64,000 nt of DNA, taken from the NCBI RefSeq assembly GCF_004801395.1, contig NZ_SSOA01000005.1:62001-126000 (forward strand). The letters run 5' to 3'. A model generated the notes under the pieces. That model saw only the letters and a list, made by a program, of their open reading frames with translations, was not told the DNA's origin and searched no databases. A program made the translations under genes and the position numbers. The number at the start of each line of letters is the position of its first letter. Position 1 is the first letter of the stretch. This DNA comes from Gillisella terrae (GTDB taxonomy: Bacteria > Pseudomonadota > Alphaproteobacteria > Rhizobiales > Rhizobiaceae). This document shows positions 7,586 through 15,447 of the stretch, piece after piece.

Positions 7586-8497
7586 ATGAGCATTAATTGT
7601 GAAATCCTTGATCTCAGAGCTTTTCTCTCTGTGGTTGAGTTGGAAAACTTTCATCGTGCTGCCGATGCGCTGAATCTGTCGCAGCCGGCGCTCAGCCGAC
7701 GTATTCAAAAGCTGGAGCAGGTCATTGGTGCACCCCTGCTGGAGCGCACAACGCGCCATGTTTCAACAACGGCTCTTGGGGCAGAGTTGATCCCTCTGGT
7801 TCGGCGTATGCTGGAGGAGTTCGACACGTCGCTGTTTTCGGTCCGTGATGTCGGATCGCAACGCAGCGGCCTGGTCACCATCGCCTGCTTGCCAACTGCC
7901 GCGTTCTATTTTTTACCAAAGGTTATCAAGCAGTTCAGTCTCGAATATCCCAATATCCGTTTCCGTATTCTGGATTTGCCAGCCACCGACGGCCTACAGG
8001 CTGTCGCCCGTGGGGAAGTGGAATTCGGTATCAATATCATGGGGTTTTCGGATCCGGACCTGATGTTTGAGCGGCTTATCGAAGATCCATTTGTGTTGGC
8101 CGCGCGCAAGGATCATCCTCTGGCCGCCAAGAGTGAAATCCAGTGGGGTGATCTGGCGCCCTATCAGTTGATCACAGTACACCGCTCAAGCGGCAATCGA
8201 ACGCTTCTCGATGCGGCCCTTGCCAAGTCAAACCTGAAGTTGCGGTGGTCCTTTGAGGTGACGCATCTCTCGACATCCCTGGGGCTCGTGGAAGCAGGGC
8301 TGGGGATTTCTGTTTTGCCAAAGCTTGCAACGCCACAGGAGGATCATCCGTTTCTTGTTACGCGACCTATTCGCAATCCTGAGATCTCGCGAACAATTGG
8401 CATTGTGCGTCGGCGCGGCGGAACTCTGTCTCCCGCAGCGGAACGGTTTATGAGTATGCTGATCGGCACCTGGGCCGAGCCGGTATCATCGCGATAA
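7586..8497 (+). CDS. LysR-family regulator of the galD/ABC operon
   Basis: A 303-residue LysR protein. The N-terminal helix-turn-helix is clear (DLRAFLSVVELENFHRAADALNLSQPALSRRIQKLEQVIGAPLLER) and is followed by the two-lobed inducer-binding domain (GLVTIACLPTAAFYFLPKVIKQF; DLMFERLIEDPFVLAARKDHPLA; VEAGLGISVLPK). It is divergent from the galD-transporter operon, the standard arrangement for a LysR activator and its target. The inducer is probably the transported acid or an early metabolite. The gene ends 73 bp from the end of the next, convergent, LysR gene. Confidence 0.92.
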   Translation: MSINCEILDLRAFLSVVELENFHRAADALNLSQPALSRRIQKLEQVIGAPLLERTTRHVSTTALGAELIPLVRRMLEEFDTSLFSVRDVGSQRSGLVTIACLPTAAFYFLPKVIKQFSLEYPNIRFRILDLPATDGLQAVARGEVEFGINIMGFSDPDLMFERLIEDPFVLAARKDHPLAAKSEIQWGDLAPYQLITVHRSSGNRTLLDAALAKSNLKLRWSFEVTHLSTSLGLVEAGLGISVLPKLATPQEDHPFLVTRPIRNPEISRTIGIVRRRGGTLSPAAERFMSMLIGTWAEPVSSR

Positions 8498-8570
8498 GTC
8501 GCGCGGTATCTCAAGCCAGAAGTGCTGCCATGGCGGGCGCGAAATGCGTCCGAAGGTAGCAAATCCAGTT

Positions 8571-9503
8571 TTAGGAGGCGGCGTTCGCAGTGTCTGTCCG
8601 GTCAAGGTTTTTATCGGTCAGCAACCGCACCAGCCAATCAACGAACACTCTGACTTTATTGCTCAAATGCCGGTTTGGTGGGTAGACGATATAAAGTGGC
8701 ATGGCCTCGATATGCCACTCCGGCAAAACCTGCAAAAGCTCTTCCTTCTCAAGGGCTTCCTTTATCATGAAGTGCGGCATGGTGGCTACTCCATGGCCAC
8801 ACAATGCCGCGTTCAGATAGCTTCGTGCATCATTGACAGCCACATTGTAGCGCCCGTTAATTTCGATATGCTCATCGTTCTTTTTAAAATCGATCGTCAG
8901 GCCCCGATTGTTTTGCGTCAGAAAATAGCCGACACAGTGGTGGCTTTTTTCCAGGTCGCTGGGATGTTGAGGCATGCCGTTTTGTTCCACATAGCGCGGC
9001 GACGCGCAGGCAATCATCGACACCTCTGTGATCCGCCGCGCAATCAGTGACTGATCACTCGGAACGCCGGCCCGCAAAGCGCAATCAACATTTTCTGCCA
9101 GATAATCAACTGTGCGGTCACCAACACCAAGGTCCACGCGGATGTCGGGGAATTTTCCATGGAAATCGTGTAGGGCCGGTATCACCAGCCAATCGGCAAA
9201 GGCTCCTGCCATTTCAACACGCAGGCGCCCGCTCGGCTGTGAATGAGAGTTGGACAGGCTGAGGTCCAGCTCGTCCAGCTCCATGATAATCTGCTTTGCT
9301 CTTTCGTAATAAAGCGCACCATCGGTAGTCACCATAACGCGCCGCGTGGTGCGGTTCAGCAGTTTGGTGCGCAAATGCGCCTCCAGTCCCTGAATGAGAT
9401 TGGTGACTGTCGCTTTCGGCAGGCTCAGAGCCTCTGATGCGCGCGTGAAATTGCCCATATCCACAACCCGGACAAAGGCGCGCATGGCAGATAATTGGTC
9501 CAT
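8571..9503 (-). CDS. LysR-family regulator, probably of the RND efflux operon
   Basis: A 310-residue LysR protein beginning MDQLSAMRAFVRVVDMGNFTRASEALSLPKATVTNLIQGLEAHL, followed by the common LysR substrate-binding domain (GRLRVEMAGAFADWLVIPALHDFHGKFPDIRVDLGVGDR). I used the ATG at 9503; an upstream TTG in frame would add five residues. It is divergent from the esterase-like/MexEF-like operon, and MexT, the activator of mexEF in Pseudomonas, is also LysR type, so a comparable role is likely. A perfect 16-bp palindrome lies 33 bp upstream of its start. Confidence 0.9.
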   Translation of the reverse strand: MDQLSAMRAFVRVVDMGNFTRASEALSLPKATVTNLIQGLEAHLRTKLLNRTTRRVMVTTDGALYYERAKQIIMELDELDLSLSNSHSQPSGRLRVEMAGAFADWLVIPALHDFHGKFPDIRVDLGVGDRTVDYLAENVDCALRAGVPSDQSLIARRITEVSMIACASPRYVEQNGMPQHPSDLEKSHHCVGYFLTQNNRGLTIDFKKNDEHIEINGRYNVAVNDARSYLNAALCGHGVATMPHFMIKEALEKEELLQVLPEWHIEAMPLYIVYPPNRHLSNKVRVFVDWLVRLLTDKNLDRTDTANAAS

Positions 9504-9811
9504 TTCATCGCTCTTCAATTTTGCAATGCATTATTGTTCGAAATTTCGAACAGTGTGCTCGTATATGTCATACTTGTTCCTTAATACGAATAAAGTAAAT
9601 TGCTTTCAAGGAAGACGAAACGTGATGACGCTGCTGACGGGCGCAGAGGTCATCCATGGTCGGGCTGTGCATAATCCGTGCAGCCGGTTTTTGTCGGCTC
9701 GAGGGGGCTTACATGAACCGGTGCCAGGTTCTAGTGTTTGACTGAGAATCCGGTTTTTATGAAATGTCACATTCAGACATGTGCAGCCGCCACAGACGAA
9801 AGGCTTTTGAA
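9504..9811. other. Regulatory gap between lysR and the RND efflux operon
   Basis: This gap contains the 16-bp palindrome at 9536-9551 and otherwise no convincing gene. A 38-codon open frame at 9624-9741 (MTLLTGAEVIHGR) has no recognisable features. A small hairpin, AGCCG...CGGCT, is seen near 9681-9699. Promoters for both directions should lie here but none stands out. Confidence 0.4.
9536..9551. promoter_or_regulatory. Perfect 16-bp palindrome, probable LysR operator
   Basis: GTTCGAAATTTCGAAC is a perfect palindrome 33 bp upstream of the lysR start. It is AT-centred with the spacing of a dimer-binding LysR site, and its position suits autorepression of lysR and activation of the divergent operon starting at about 9.8 kb. 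Binding is inferred. Confidence 0.55.
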
Positions 9812-9889
9812 ATGCGTACCGCCCGTTATTTGCCTGCATCGGCCATGCTCCTTTGGAGCTATGTTCTGATTGCTCAGTCTGCGGAGTGA
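9812..9889 (+). CDS. Possible 25-residue leader peptide upstream of the esterase-like gene
   Basis: A short frame starts ATGCGTACC and ends TGA at 9889, six bases before the GTG start of the next gene. The peptide MRTARYLPASAMLLWSYVLIAQSAE has a basic start and a hydrophobic middle, like a signal or membrane peptide. Its stop overlaps the ribosome-binding site of the next gene (GGAGTG), so it could couple translation. There is no strong ribosome-binding site of its own; it may be chance. Confidence 0.25.
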   Translation: MRTARYLPASAMLLWSYVLIAQSAE

Positions 9890-9895
9890 TATTCC

Positions 9896-10711
9896 GTGAG
9901 TGTTGAGATCAAGGATATGGTGCTGGACAAACCGAGCGTGGGTTCTGTTTCTGTGCGGGTTTATCAGGGTGAGGACTACGGCAAGGGGCCGCCGGTTGTG
10001 ATCTATTTTCGCGGTGGTGCATTTCGTCAGACGGGTCTTGGCGAGTGTGTCATGGCAAAATGCCTTGCAGAGACGGGGGCGATTGTGGTCGTGCCCGATT
10101 ATAACGTTCTCGGTTCGGTTTTTCCAAAACCGCTTGAGGTGGGGTTTTCGATATTTTCGTATATGGCAAAAAAGCGTGCCGGTTTTGGGGATCGCAAATC
10201 CCTTCTGCTGGTTGGAGGCGAAGAGGCTGGCGGTAACATCGCCGCAGCCGTGAGCCTTAAAGCACGCGACCAGCTTGCCAATGAACTGGACGGTCAGGTG
10301 TTGGTTTCACCTCTGCTTGATCCGCTCATGGGCACGCTATCCTTTCGCAAAGCCGATGAAACGGGGATGCGCAACTGTTGGGCCGATGGCTGGAGCCACT
10401 ATCTCAGCGGCGGCATTTGCCATCCTTATGCTGCTCCGTCGGTGTGTTCGCGGTTGGCGGGCATAGCACCGGCCCTGTTGTTCTCATCCGAGGATGATCC
10501 GCTGCTGGATGAGACAATGATCTATGCTGACCGCTTGAAAGATGCAGGCGTTGACGTGCGCCCGCGTGTTCTTCCCGCCGGGACCGGTTGGCCATCTGTC
10601 TATGGTGGAAAAACCCGACAGATCCCAAGCTGGGATGATTTTGTAAAAAGCCAGTTCGCGCATTTTATCCGCGATCTTGGCGCTCAGAGACATGCTCTGA
10701 AAACACCGTGA
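9896..10711 (+). CDS. Alpha/beta-hydrolase (HSL/acetyl-esterase family) with degraded catalytic site
   Basis: The 271-residue protein has the fold pattern of hormone-sensitive-lipase esterases: oxyanion region VVIYFRGGAF (about 34-43), strand VVVPDYN, elbow LLVGGEEAGGNIAAAVSLKARD and acid region SSEDDPLLDETMIYADRLKDAGVDVRPRVLP. However, the nucleophile motif GDSAGG reads G-E-E-A-G-G, so Glu110 replaces the serine; the HGGG motif has become RGG; and the expected histidine region reads AGTGWPSVYG. All of this predicts loss of esterase activity. The start is a GTG at 9896 with GGAGTG before it. It is the first sizeable gene of the MexEF-like operon, its stop lying 35 bp before the adaptor gene, so a ligand-binding or accessory role in efflux is possible. 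Confidence 0.75.
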   Translation: MSVEIKDMVLDKPSVGSVSVRVYQGEDYGKGPPVVIYFRGGAFRQTGLGECVMAKCLAETGAIVVVPDYNVLGSVFPKPLEVGFSIFSYMAKKRAGFGDRKSLLLVGGEEAGGNIAAAVSLKARDQLANELDGQVLVSPLLDPLMGTLSFRKADETGMRNCWADGWSHYLSGGICHPYAAPSVCSRLAGIAPALLFSSEDDPLLDETMIYADRLKDAGVDVRPRVLPAGTGWPSVYGGKTRQIPSWDDFVKSQFAHFIRDLGAQRHALKTP

Positions 10712-10746
10712 TTTTGCGCGGCATCCAAGCCGCAGGGAGTTTGACC

Positions 10747-11931
10747 ATGATCGTGCGTATGAAACGCTGGGCCCTTGCGGGCACTGGCCTGGGCCTTGTT
10801 GCGTCCATTTTTGGAGCGACACTGCTTGTAAACCTGTCCAATCCGAAAGCGCAAGCAGTTGAAGCTGCCGCTCCTGCGGCAATTCCGGTTACGGTTGCGG
10901 TGGCTAAAAGCCGTGACGTGACCCTTTGGCAACAGTTTTCGGGACGGCTCGAAGCTGTTGACCGGGTTGATATTCGCCCGCGTGTGGGCGGTGCCATCCT
11001 GTCTGTGGCTTTTCGGGAAGGGGCTTTGGTCAAGGCTGGCGATCTGCTTTTTACCATTGATCCAGCGCCCTATGAGGCAAGTGTGGCTCAAGCGGCAGGG
11101 CAGGTGGCATCGGCACAGGCCAAGGTAGCGCTCGCGAAAACCGAACTGGAGCGTGGCCGTAGACTGTCTGACAATCGCACCATTTCACAAAGCGATCTGG
11201 ATCAGCGTCAAAATGCCGTGACCGAGGCTGAAGCGGGCCTGAAAACAGCCCAAGCGGCGCTGCGCTCTGCGCAGCTTGAGCTCGATTATACCCAGGTGCG
11301 CGCGCCAGTCTCTGGCCGGATTGGCAAGGTGGCCATCACGGCTGGCAATCTTGTGGCTGGCGGCTCGGCCTCTGCGGCCCTGACAACATTGGTCTCGGTT
11401 GATCCGATCTATGCGAGTTTTAATGCCAGCGAGGAAATTGTCGCCCGTGCGCTTTCCAAGCTGGCACCGACCGAGAGTTCTCTGCCCCCCATCTATCAGA
11501 TCCCGGTTGAAATCGGCACACTTGCAGACAATGGCACACCCATTGCTGGCAAATTGCAGATGATTGGCAATCAGGTGGATGCCGCCAGCGGAACGATTCC
11601 GGTACGTGCCGTGATTGATAACCCACAAGGGCGGCTGATTCCGGGGCAGTTTGTGCGCATCCGCATGGGGGAACCCCAGCCAGACAAGCGCATTCTGGTG
11701 AGCGAAAAGGCGATTGGAACGGATCAGGACAAGAAATTTGTCTTTGTGGTCGGTGCGGATAACAAGATTGTCTATCGTCCGGTCGAGCTGGGCGGCAGCG
11801 CAGGCAATGAACGAATTGTTTTGAGTGGCCTCTCGGACGGCGATCGGATTGTTGTCAATGGATTGCAGCGTGTGCGCCCCGGCGCGCTGGTTGCTCCGCA
11901 ACAACAAGAAACCGTTGCTGCCATAAAATAA
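10747..11931 (+). CDS. RND efflux periplasmic adaptor subunit (MexE/AcrA-like)
   Basis: The 394-residue membrane-fusion protein links the inner-membrane RND pump to an outer-membrane channel. An N-terminal signal/anchor (RMKRWALAGTGLGLVASIFGATLLV) is followed by the lipoyl half motifs (VDIRPRVGGAILSVAFREGALVKAGDLLFTIDPAPYEA and DYTQVRAPVSGRIGKVAITAGNLVAGG), an alpha-helical hairpin rich in Ala/Gln between them, and the beta-barrel and proximal domains. The ATG at 10747 has GGGAG upstream; an in-frame GTG at 10708 overlapping the previous stop is less likely. It is followed after 141 bp by the pump gene. No outer-membrane TolC-like factor is encoded nearby. Confidence 0.93.
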   Translation: MIVRMKRWALAGTGLGLVASIFGATLLVNLSNPKAQAVEAAAPAAIPVTVAVAKSRDVTLWQQFSGRLEAVDRVDIRPRVGGAILSVAFREGALVKAGDLLFTIDPAPYEASVAQAAGQVASAQAKVALAKTELERGRRLSDNRTISQSDLDQRQNAVTEAEAGLKTAQAALRSAQLELDYTQVRAPVSGRIGKVAITAGNLVAGGSASAALTTLVSVDPIYASFNASEEIVARALSKLAPTESSLPPIYQIPVEIGTLADNGTPIAGKLQMIGNQVDAASGTIPVRAVIDNPQGRLIPGQFVRIRMGEPQPDKRILVSEKAIGTDQDKKFVFVVGADNKIVYRPVELGGSAGNERIVLSGLSDGDRIVVNGLQRVRPGALVAPQQQETVAAIK

Positions 11932-12072
11932 TAGCAGCCTTGCGTCGAATAGGATTTTCGGCGCGAGGTTAGCGCTTCGCTCTTTTATCCAAAATGCAGT
12001 TTATCCGCCGGGAGAACCCCTCCCTTGGCGATGGTTTTCTGCGCCTCAATTTTCCCTGGAGAGGGCATTGAT

Positions 12073-15000
12073 ATGAACATTTCCCGCTTTTTTGTCGACC
12101 GACCGGTGTTTGCCGGGGTGCTGTCGATACTCATCGTGGTCGCTGGTCTGATTGGCATGCGCTCGCTGCCAATTTCGGAATATCCCGAAGTTGTGCCGCC
12201 TTCCATCGTGGTGCGTGCCGTCTACCCCGGTGCAAACCCCGTTGTGATTGCCGAGACGGTGGCGACACCTTTGGAAGAGCAGATCAACGGCGTTGAAGAC
12301 ATGCTCTATATGAACAGTCAGGCCACGTCCGATGGCGTGTTGACGCTGACGGTGACCTTCAAGCTTGGCACCGACCCGGACAAGGCCCAGCAATTGGTGC
12401 AAAACCGGGTGTCGCAGGCCGAACCGCGCTTGCCAGCCGAAGTGCGCGCACTGGGTGTTACCACCGTCAAAAGCTCGCCCGACTTTATCATGGTGGTCAA
12501 TCTTGTCTCGACCTCGGATCGCTATGATGTGACGTATTTGCGCAATTACGCCACCTTGAACATCAAGGACCGTCTGGCCCGGCTTCAGGGCGTGGGACAG
12601 GTACAGGTGTTTGGCGCTGGCGATTATGCCATGCGGGTGTGGATTGATCCACAAAAGGCCGCCGAACACGGGCTTGCGGCCAGCGACATCACCAACGCCA
12701 TTCGCGAGCAAAATGTGCAGGCAGCCGCCGGTATTATCGGCGCATCGCCAAGCCCCAAAGGGGTCGAGCTCCAGCTGAACGTCAATGCACAAGGGCGCCT
12801 TCGTACGCCTGAAGAGTTTGGCGAGATTATCATCAAGACCGGCGATCAGGGGCAGATCACCCGTCTGAAAGATGTGGCCCGCGTTGAGTTGGGGGCTGCC
12901 GATTACACTCTGCGCTCCCTGCTTGATGGCAAGCCTGCTGTTGCCATTGCTGTGCTCCAGGCTCCGGGTTCAAATGCTATCGAGATTGCCGATAATGTTC
13001 ACGCCACAATGGCGGAGTTGCAGCTTGCCATGCCTGAGGGCGTGAAATTTGAAATCGTCTACGACACCACCAAGTTTGTGCGTGCTTCTATCGAAAAGGT
13101 GATCGATACGCTGCTGGAAGCCGTGGCTCTGGTGGTTCTCGTCGTCATCCTGTTTTTGCAAACCTGGCGGGCGTCGATCATTCCGCTGATTGCGGTGCCG
13201 GTTTCCATCATTGGCACATTTGCGGTGATGTATGCCTTTGGATTTTCGATCAATGCATTGACGCTGTTTGGTCTGGTGCTGGCCATTGGCATTGTGGTCG
13301 ATGATGCCATTGTGGTGGTTGAAAATGTTGAGCGCAATATTGAGAGCGGATTAAAACCGCGTGAGGCAACCTATCGGGCCATGCGCGAAGTCTCTGGCCC
13401 CATCATCGCCATTGCGCTGGTGTTGGTGGCGGTGTTTGTGCCGCTTGCCTTTATCAGTGGGCTGTCTGGCCAGTTCTATCGCCAGTTCGCATTGACCATC
13501 GCGATCTCAACGGTCATTTCCGCCATCAACTCGCTGACGCTTTCGCCAGCATTGGCCGCCCTGTTGCTCAAAGACCATCATGCGCCCAAGGATTGGCTGA
13601 CGCGCGGTATGGACCGGGTTTTTGGCTGGTTCTTCCGAGGCTTCAACCGCGCCTTTGGTGCGGCGTCAAACAGCTATGGCCGTGGCGTTGGTGGTTTGCT
13701 TTCACGCAAATCCTTGGTGATGGTGGTTTATCTGGCACTGATTGCAGCCACTTACTCGGTGTTCAATGCGGTGCCGGGCGGCTTCGTTCCGGCGCAGGAC
13801 AAGCAATATCTGATTGGCTTTGCCCAATTGCCGGATGGTGCCACCCTTGATCGCACCGAAGACGTGATCAAGCGCATGAGCGATATTGCCATGAAGCAGC
13901 CGGGTGTTGCCCATGCCATCGCCTTTCCGGGCCTATCGATCAATGGTTTCACCATTGGCTCGAACTCCGGCATCGTGTTTGCGGTTCTCGATGATTTCGA
14001 CAAGCGCACAACGCCTGAGCTTTCCGGTGGCGCTATTGCCATGCAATTGAACCAGAAATTTGCTGGCATTCAGGATGCGTTTATTGCCATGTTCCCACCG
14101 CCGCCCGTCAATGGTCTTGGCTCCACCGGCGGTTTCAAATTGCAAATCGAAGATCGTGCTGGCCTTGGCTACAAAGCGCTGGATGCTGCCACCAAGGCAT
14201 TCCTTGCGAAGGCCTATCAGACACCTGAGCTGGCGGGGCTTTTCTCCAGCTTCCAGATCAATGTGCCGCAGCTCTATGCCGATCTGGATCGCTCTAAAGC
14301 CGAACAGCTGGGTGTGTCGGTGACGGATGTGTTTGAAACCCTGCAAATTTATCTGGGTTCGCTCTATGTCAATGACTTCAACGCCTTTGGCCGCACCTAC
14401 AGTGTGCGGGTGCAGGCGGATGCCGCATTCCGGGCAAAGCCGGATGATATTGGCCAGTTGCAGGTGCGCTCTAAAACCGGGCAGATGATCCCGCTTGCGG
14501 CCCTGCTCCAGGTGGATAGCACCGCCGGGCCGGAGCGGACCACGCGCTACAATGGCTTTCTCGCAGCTGATATCAATGGCGGCCCGGCTTCCGGTTTTTC
14601 CTCCGGTCAGGCACAGGCAGCCATTGAGCGGATTGCCAAGGAAACGTTGCCCAACGGCATCACCTTTGAATGGACCGACTTGACCTATCAGCAGATTTTG
14701 GCGGGCAATTCGAGCCTGATCGTCTTTCCGCTTGCACTGCTGCTGGTCTATCTGGTTTTGGCGGCCCAATATGAAAGCCTGACCCTGCCGATCGCCATTA
14801 TCATGATTGTGCCTATGGGAGTTCTCGCGGCTCTGGCCGGTGTTTGGTACACCGGCGGCGACAACAACATCTTCACCCAGATCGGCCTGATGGTGCTGGT
14901 CGGGTTGTCGGCAAAGAATGCGATCCTGATTGTCGAATTTGCCCGCGAGCTTGAGTTTGAAGGCAGAACGCCGGTGCGGGCCGCAATCGAGGCCAGCCGC

Positions 15001-15273
15001 CTTCGCCTGCGACCCATTCTGATGACCTCCATGGCCTTCATCATGGGCGTCGTGCCACTGGTGGTGTCCACAGGCGCCGGTGCCGAGATGCGCTCTGCCA
15101 TGGGGCTTGCGGTGTTCTGCGGCATGATTGGGGTGACCTTCTTTGGCATCTTCATGACGCCGGTGTTTTATGTGCTTCTGCGGCGGGTTACCGGCAATCG
15201 GCCTTTGGTGCACCATAATCAGGACATGCCGGGTGAGGATCTGGTGGAAGCTCATCGCAGTGCAGCAGAGTAG
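12073..15273 (+). CDS. RND multidrug efflux transporter (MexF/BepG-like)
   Basis: A full-length 1066-residue RND pump of the HAE1 group. It starts MNISRFFVDRPVFAGVLSIL and shows the family landmarks LPISEYPEVVPPSIVVRAVYPGANP, the twelve-helix layout with two large periplasmic loops, and the proton-relay helix GLVLAIGIVVDDAIVVVENVERNIE (Asp-Asp in TM4). The sequence is very close in my memory to Pseudomonas MexF and Brucella BepG, which export chloramphenicol, quinolones and other aromatic compounds. It has a ribosome-binding site GGAGAGG. Together with the adaptor gene and the divergent LysR gene it forms an inducible pump; plant aromatics are plausible substrates given the rest of the window. 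A strong hairpin follows at 15301. Confidence 0.95.
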   Translation: MNISRFFVDRPVFAGVLSILIVVAGLIGMRSLPISEYPEVVPPSIVVRAVYPGANPVVIAETVATPLEEQINGVEDMLYMNSQATSDGVLTLTVTFKLGTDPDKAQQLVQNRVSQAEPRLPAEVRALGVTTVKSSPDFIMVVNLVSTSDRYDVTYLRNYATLNIKDRLARLQGVGQVQVFGAGDYAMRVWIDPQKAAEHGLAASDITNAIREQNVQAAAGIIGASPSPKGVELQLNVNAQGRLRTPEEFGEIIIKTGDQGQITRLKDVARVELGAADYTLRSLLDGKPAVAIAVLQAPGSNAIEIADNVHATMAELQLAMPEGVKFEIVYDTTKFVRASIEKVIDTLLEAVALVVLVVILFLQTWRASIIPLIAVPVSIIGTFAVMYAFGFSINALTLFGLVLAIGIVVDDAIVVVENVERNIESGLKPREATYRAMREVSGPIIAIALVLVAVFVPLAFISGLSGQFYRQFALTIAISTVISAINSLTLSPALAALLLKDHHAPKDWLTRGMDRVFGWFFRGFNRAFGAASNSYGRGVGGLLSRKSLVMVVYLALIAATYSVFNAVPGGFVPAQDKQYLIGFAQLPDGATLDRTEDVIKRMSDIAMKQPGVAHAIAFPGLSINGFTIGSNSGIVFAVLDDFDKRTTPELSGGAIAMQLNQKFAGIQDAFIAMFPPPPVNGLGSTGGFKLQIEDRAGLGYKALDAATKAFLAKAYQTPELAGLFSSFQINVPQLYADLDRSKAEQLGVSVTDVFETLQIYLGSLYVNDFNAFGRTYSVRVQADAAFRAKPDDIGQLQVRSKTGQMIPLAALLQVDSTAGPERTTRYNGFLAADINGGPASGFSSGQAQAAIERIAKETLPNGITFEWTDLTYQQILAGNSSLIVFPLALLLVYLVLAAQYESLTLPIAIIMIVPMGVLAALAGVWYTGGDNNIFTQIGLMVLVGLSAKNAILIVEFARELEFEGRTPVRAAIEASRLRLRPILMTSMAFIMGVVPLVVSTGAGAEMRSAMGLAVFCGMIGVTFFGIFMTPVFYVLLRRVTGNRPLVHHNQDMPGEDLVEAHRSAAE

Positions 15274-15300
15274 AGACCTGCTTCCAAACCGTTGAGCATT

Positions 15301-15347
15301 GGCAAAAGCCTGTCAGTTCCTATGAGCTGACAGGCTATTGCCGTTTT
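15301..15347 (+). terminator. Terminator after the RND pump gene
   Basis: A long hairpin lies 28 bp past the pump stop: AGCCTGTCAG (15307-15316) pairs perfectly with CTGACAGGCT (15327-15336), extended by GGCAA (15301-15305) with TTGCC (15338-15342), and followed by a short TTTT. The modest T run makes termination likely but not certain. Confidence 0.7.
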
Positions 15348-15447
15348 ACCATGCAGCAAAACAGCCCATTGACAGATCGGCAGGTTTCGTTACTCTTTAG
15401 TTGCGTATGCTATTTCATAACTACGGAACAATAAAAAGGGGGACGTC

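Noticed and set aside
9624..9741. 38-codon frame in the lysR/efflux gap
   Set aside because: No ribosome-binding site of note and no recognisable sequence; kept only as a remark in the gap description.
13933..15255. Long open frame (about 440 codons) on the minus strand
   Set aside because: It lies wholly opposite the RND pump gene, whose protein is unmistakable; the reverse frame has a His/Gly/Arg-rich composition typical of an antisense shadow.
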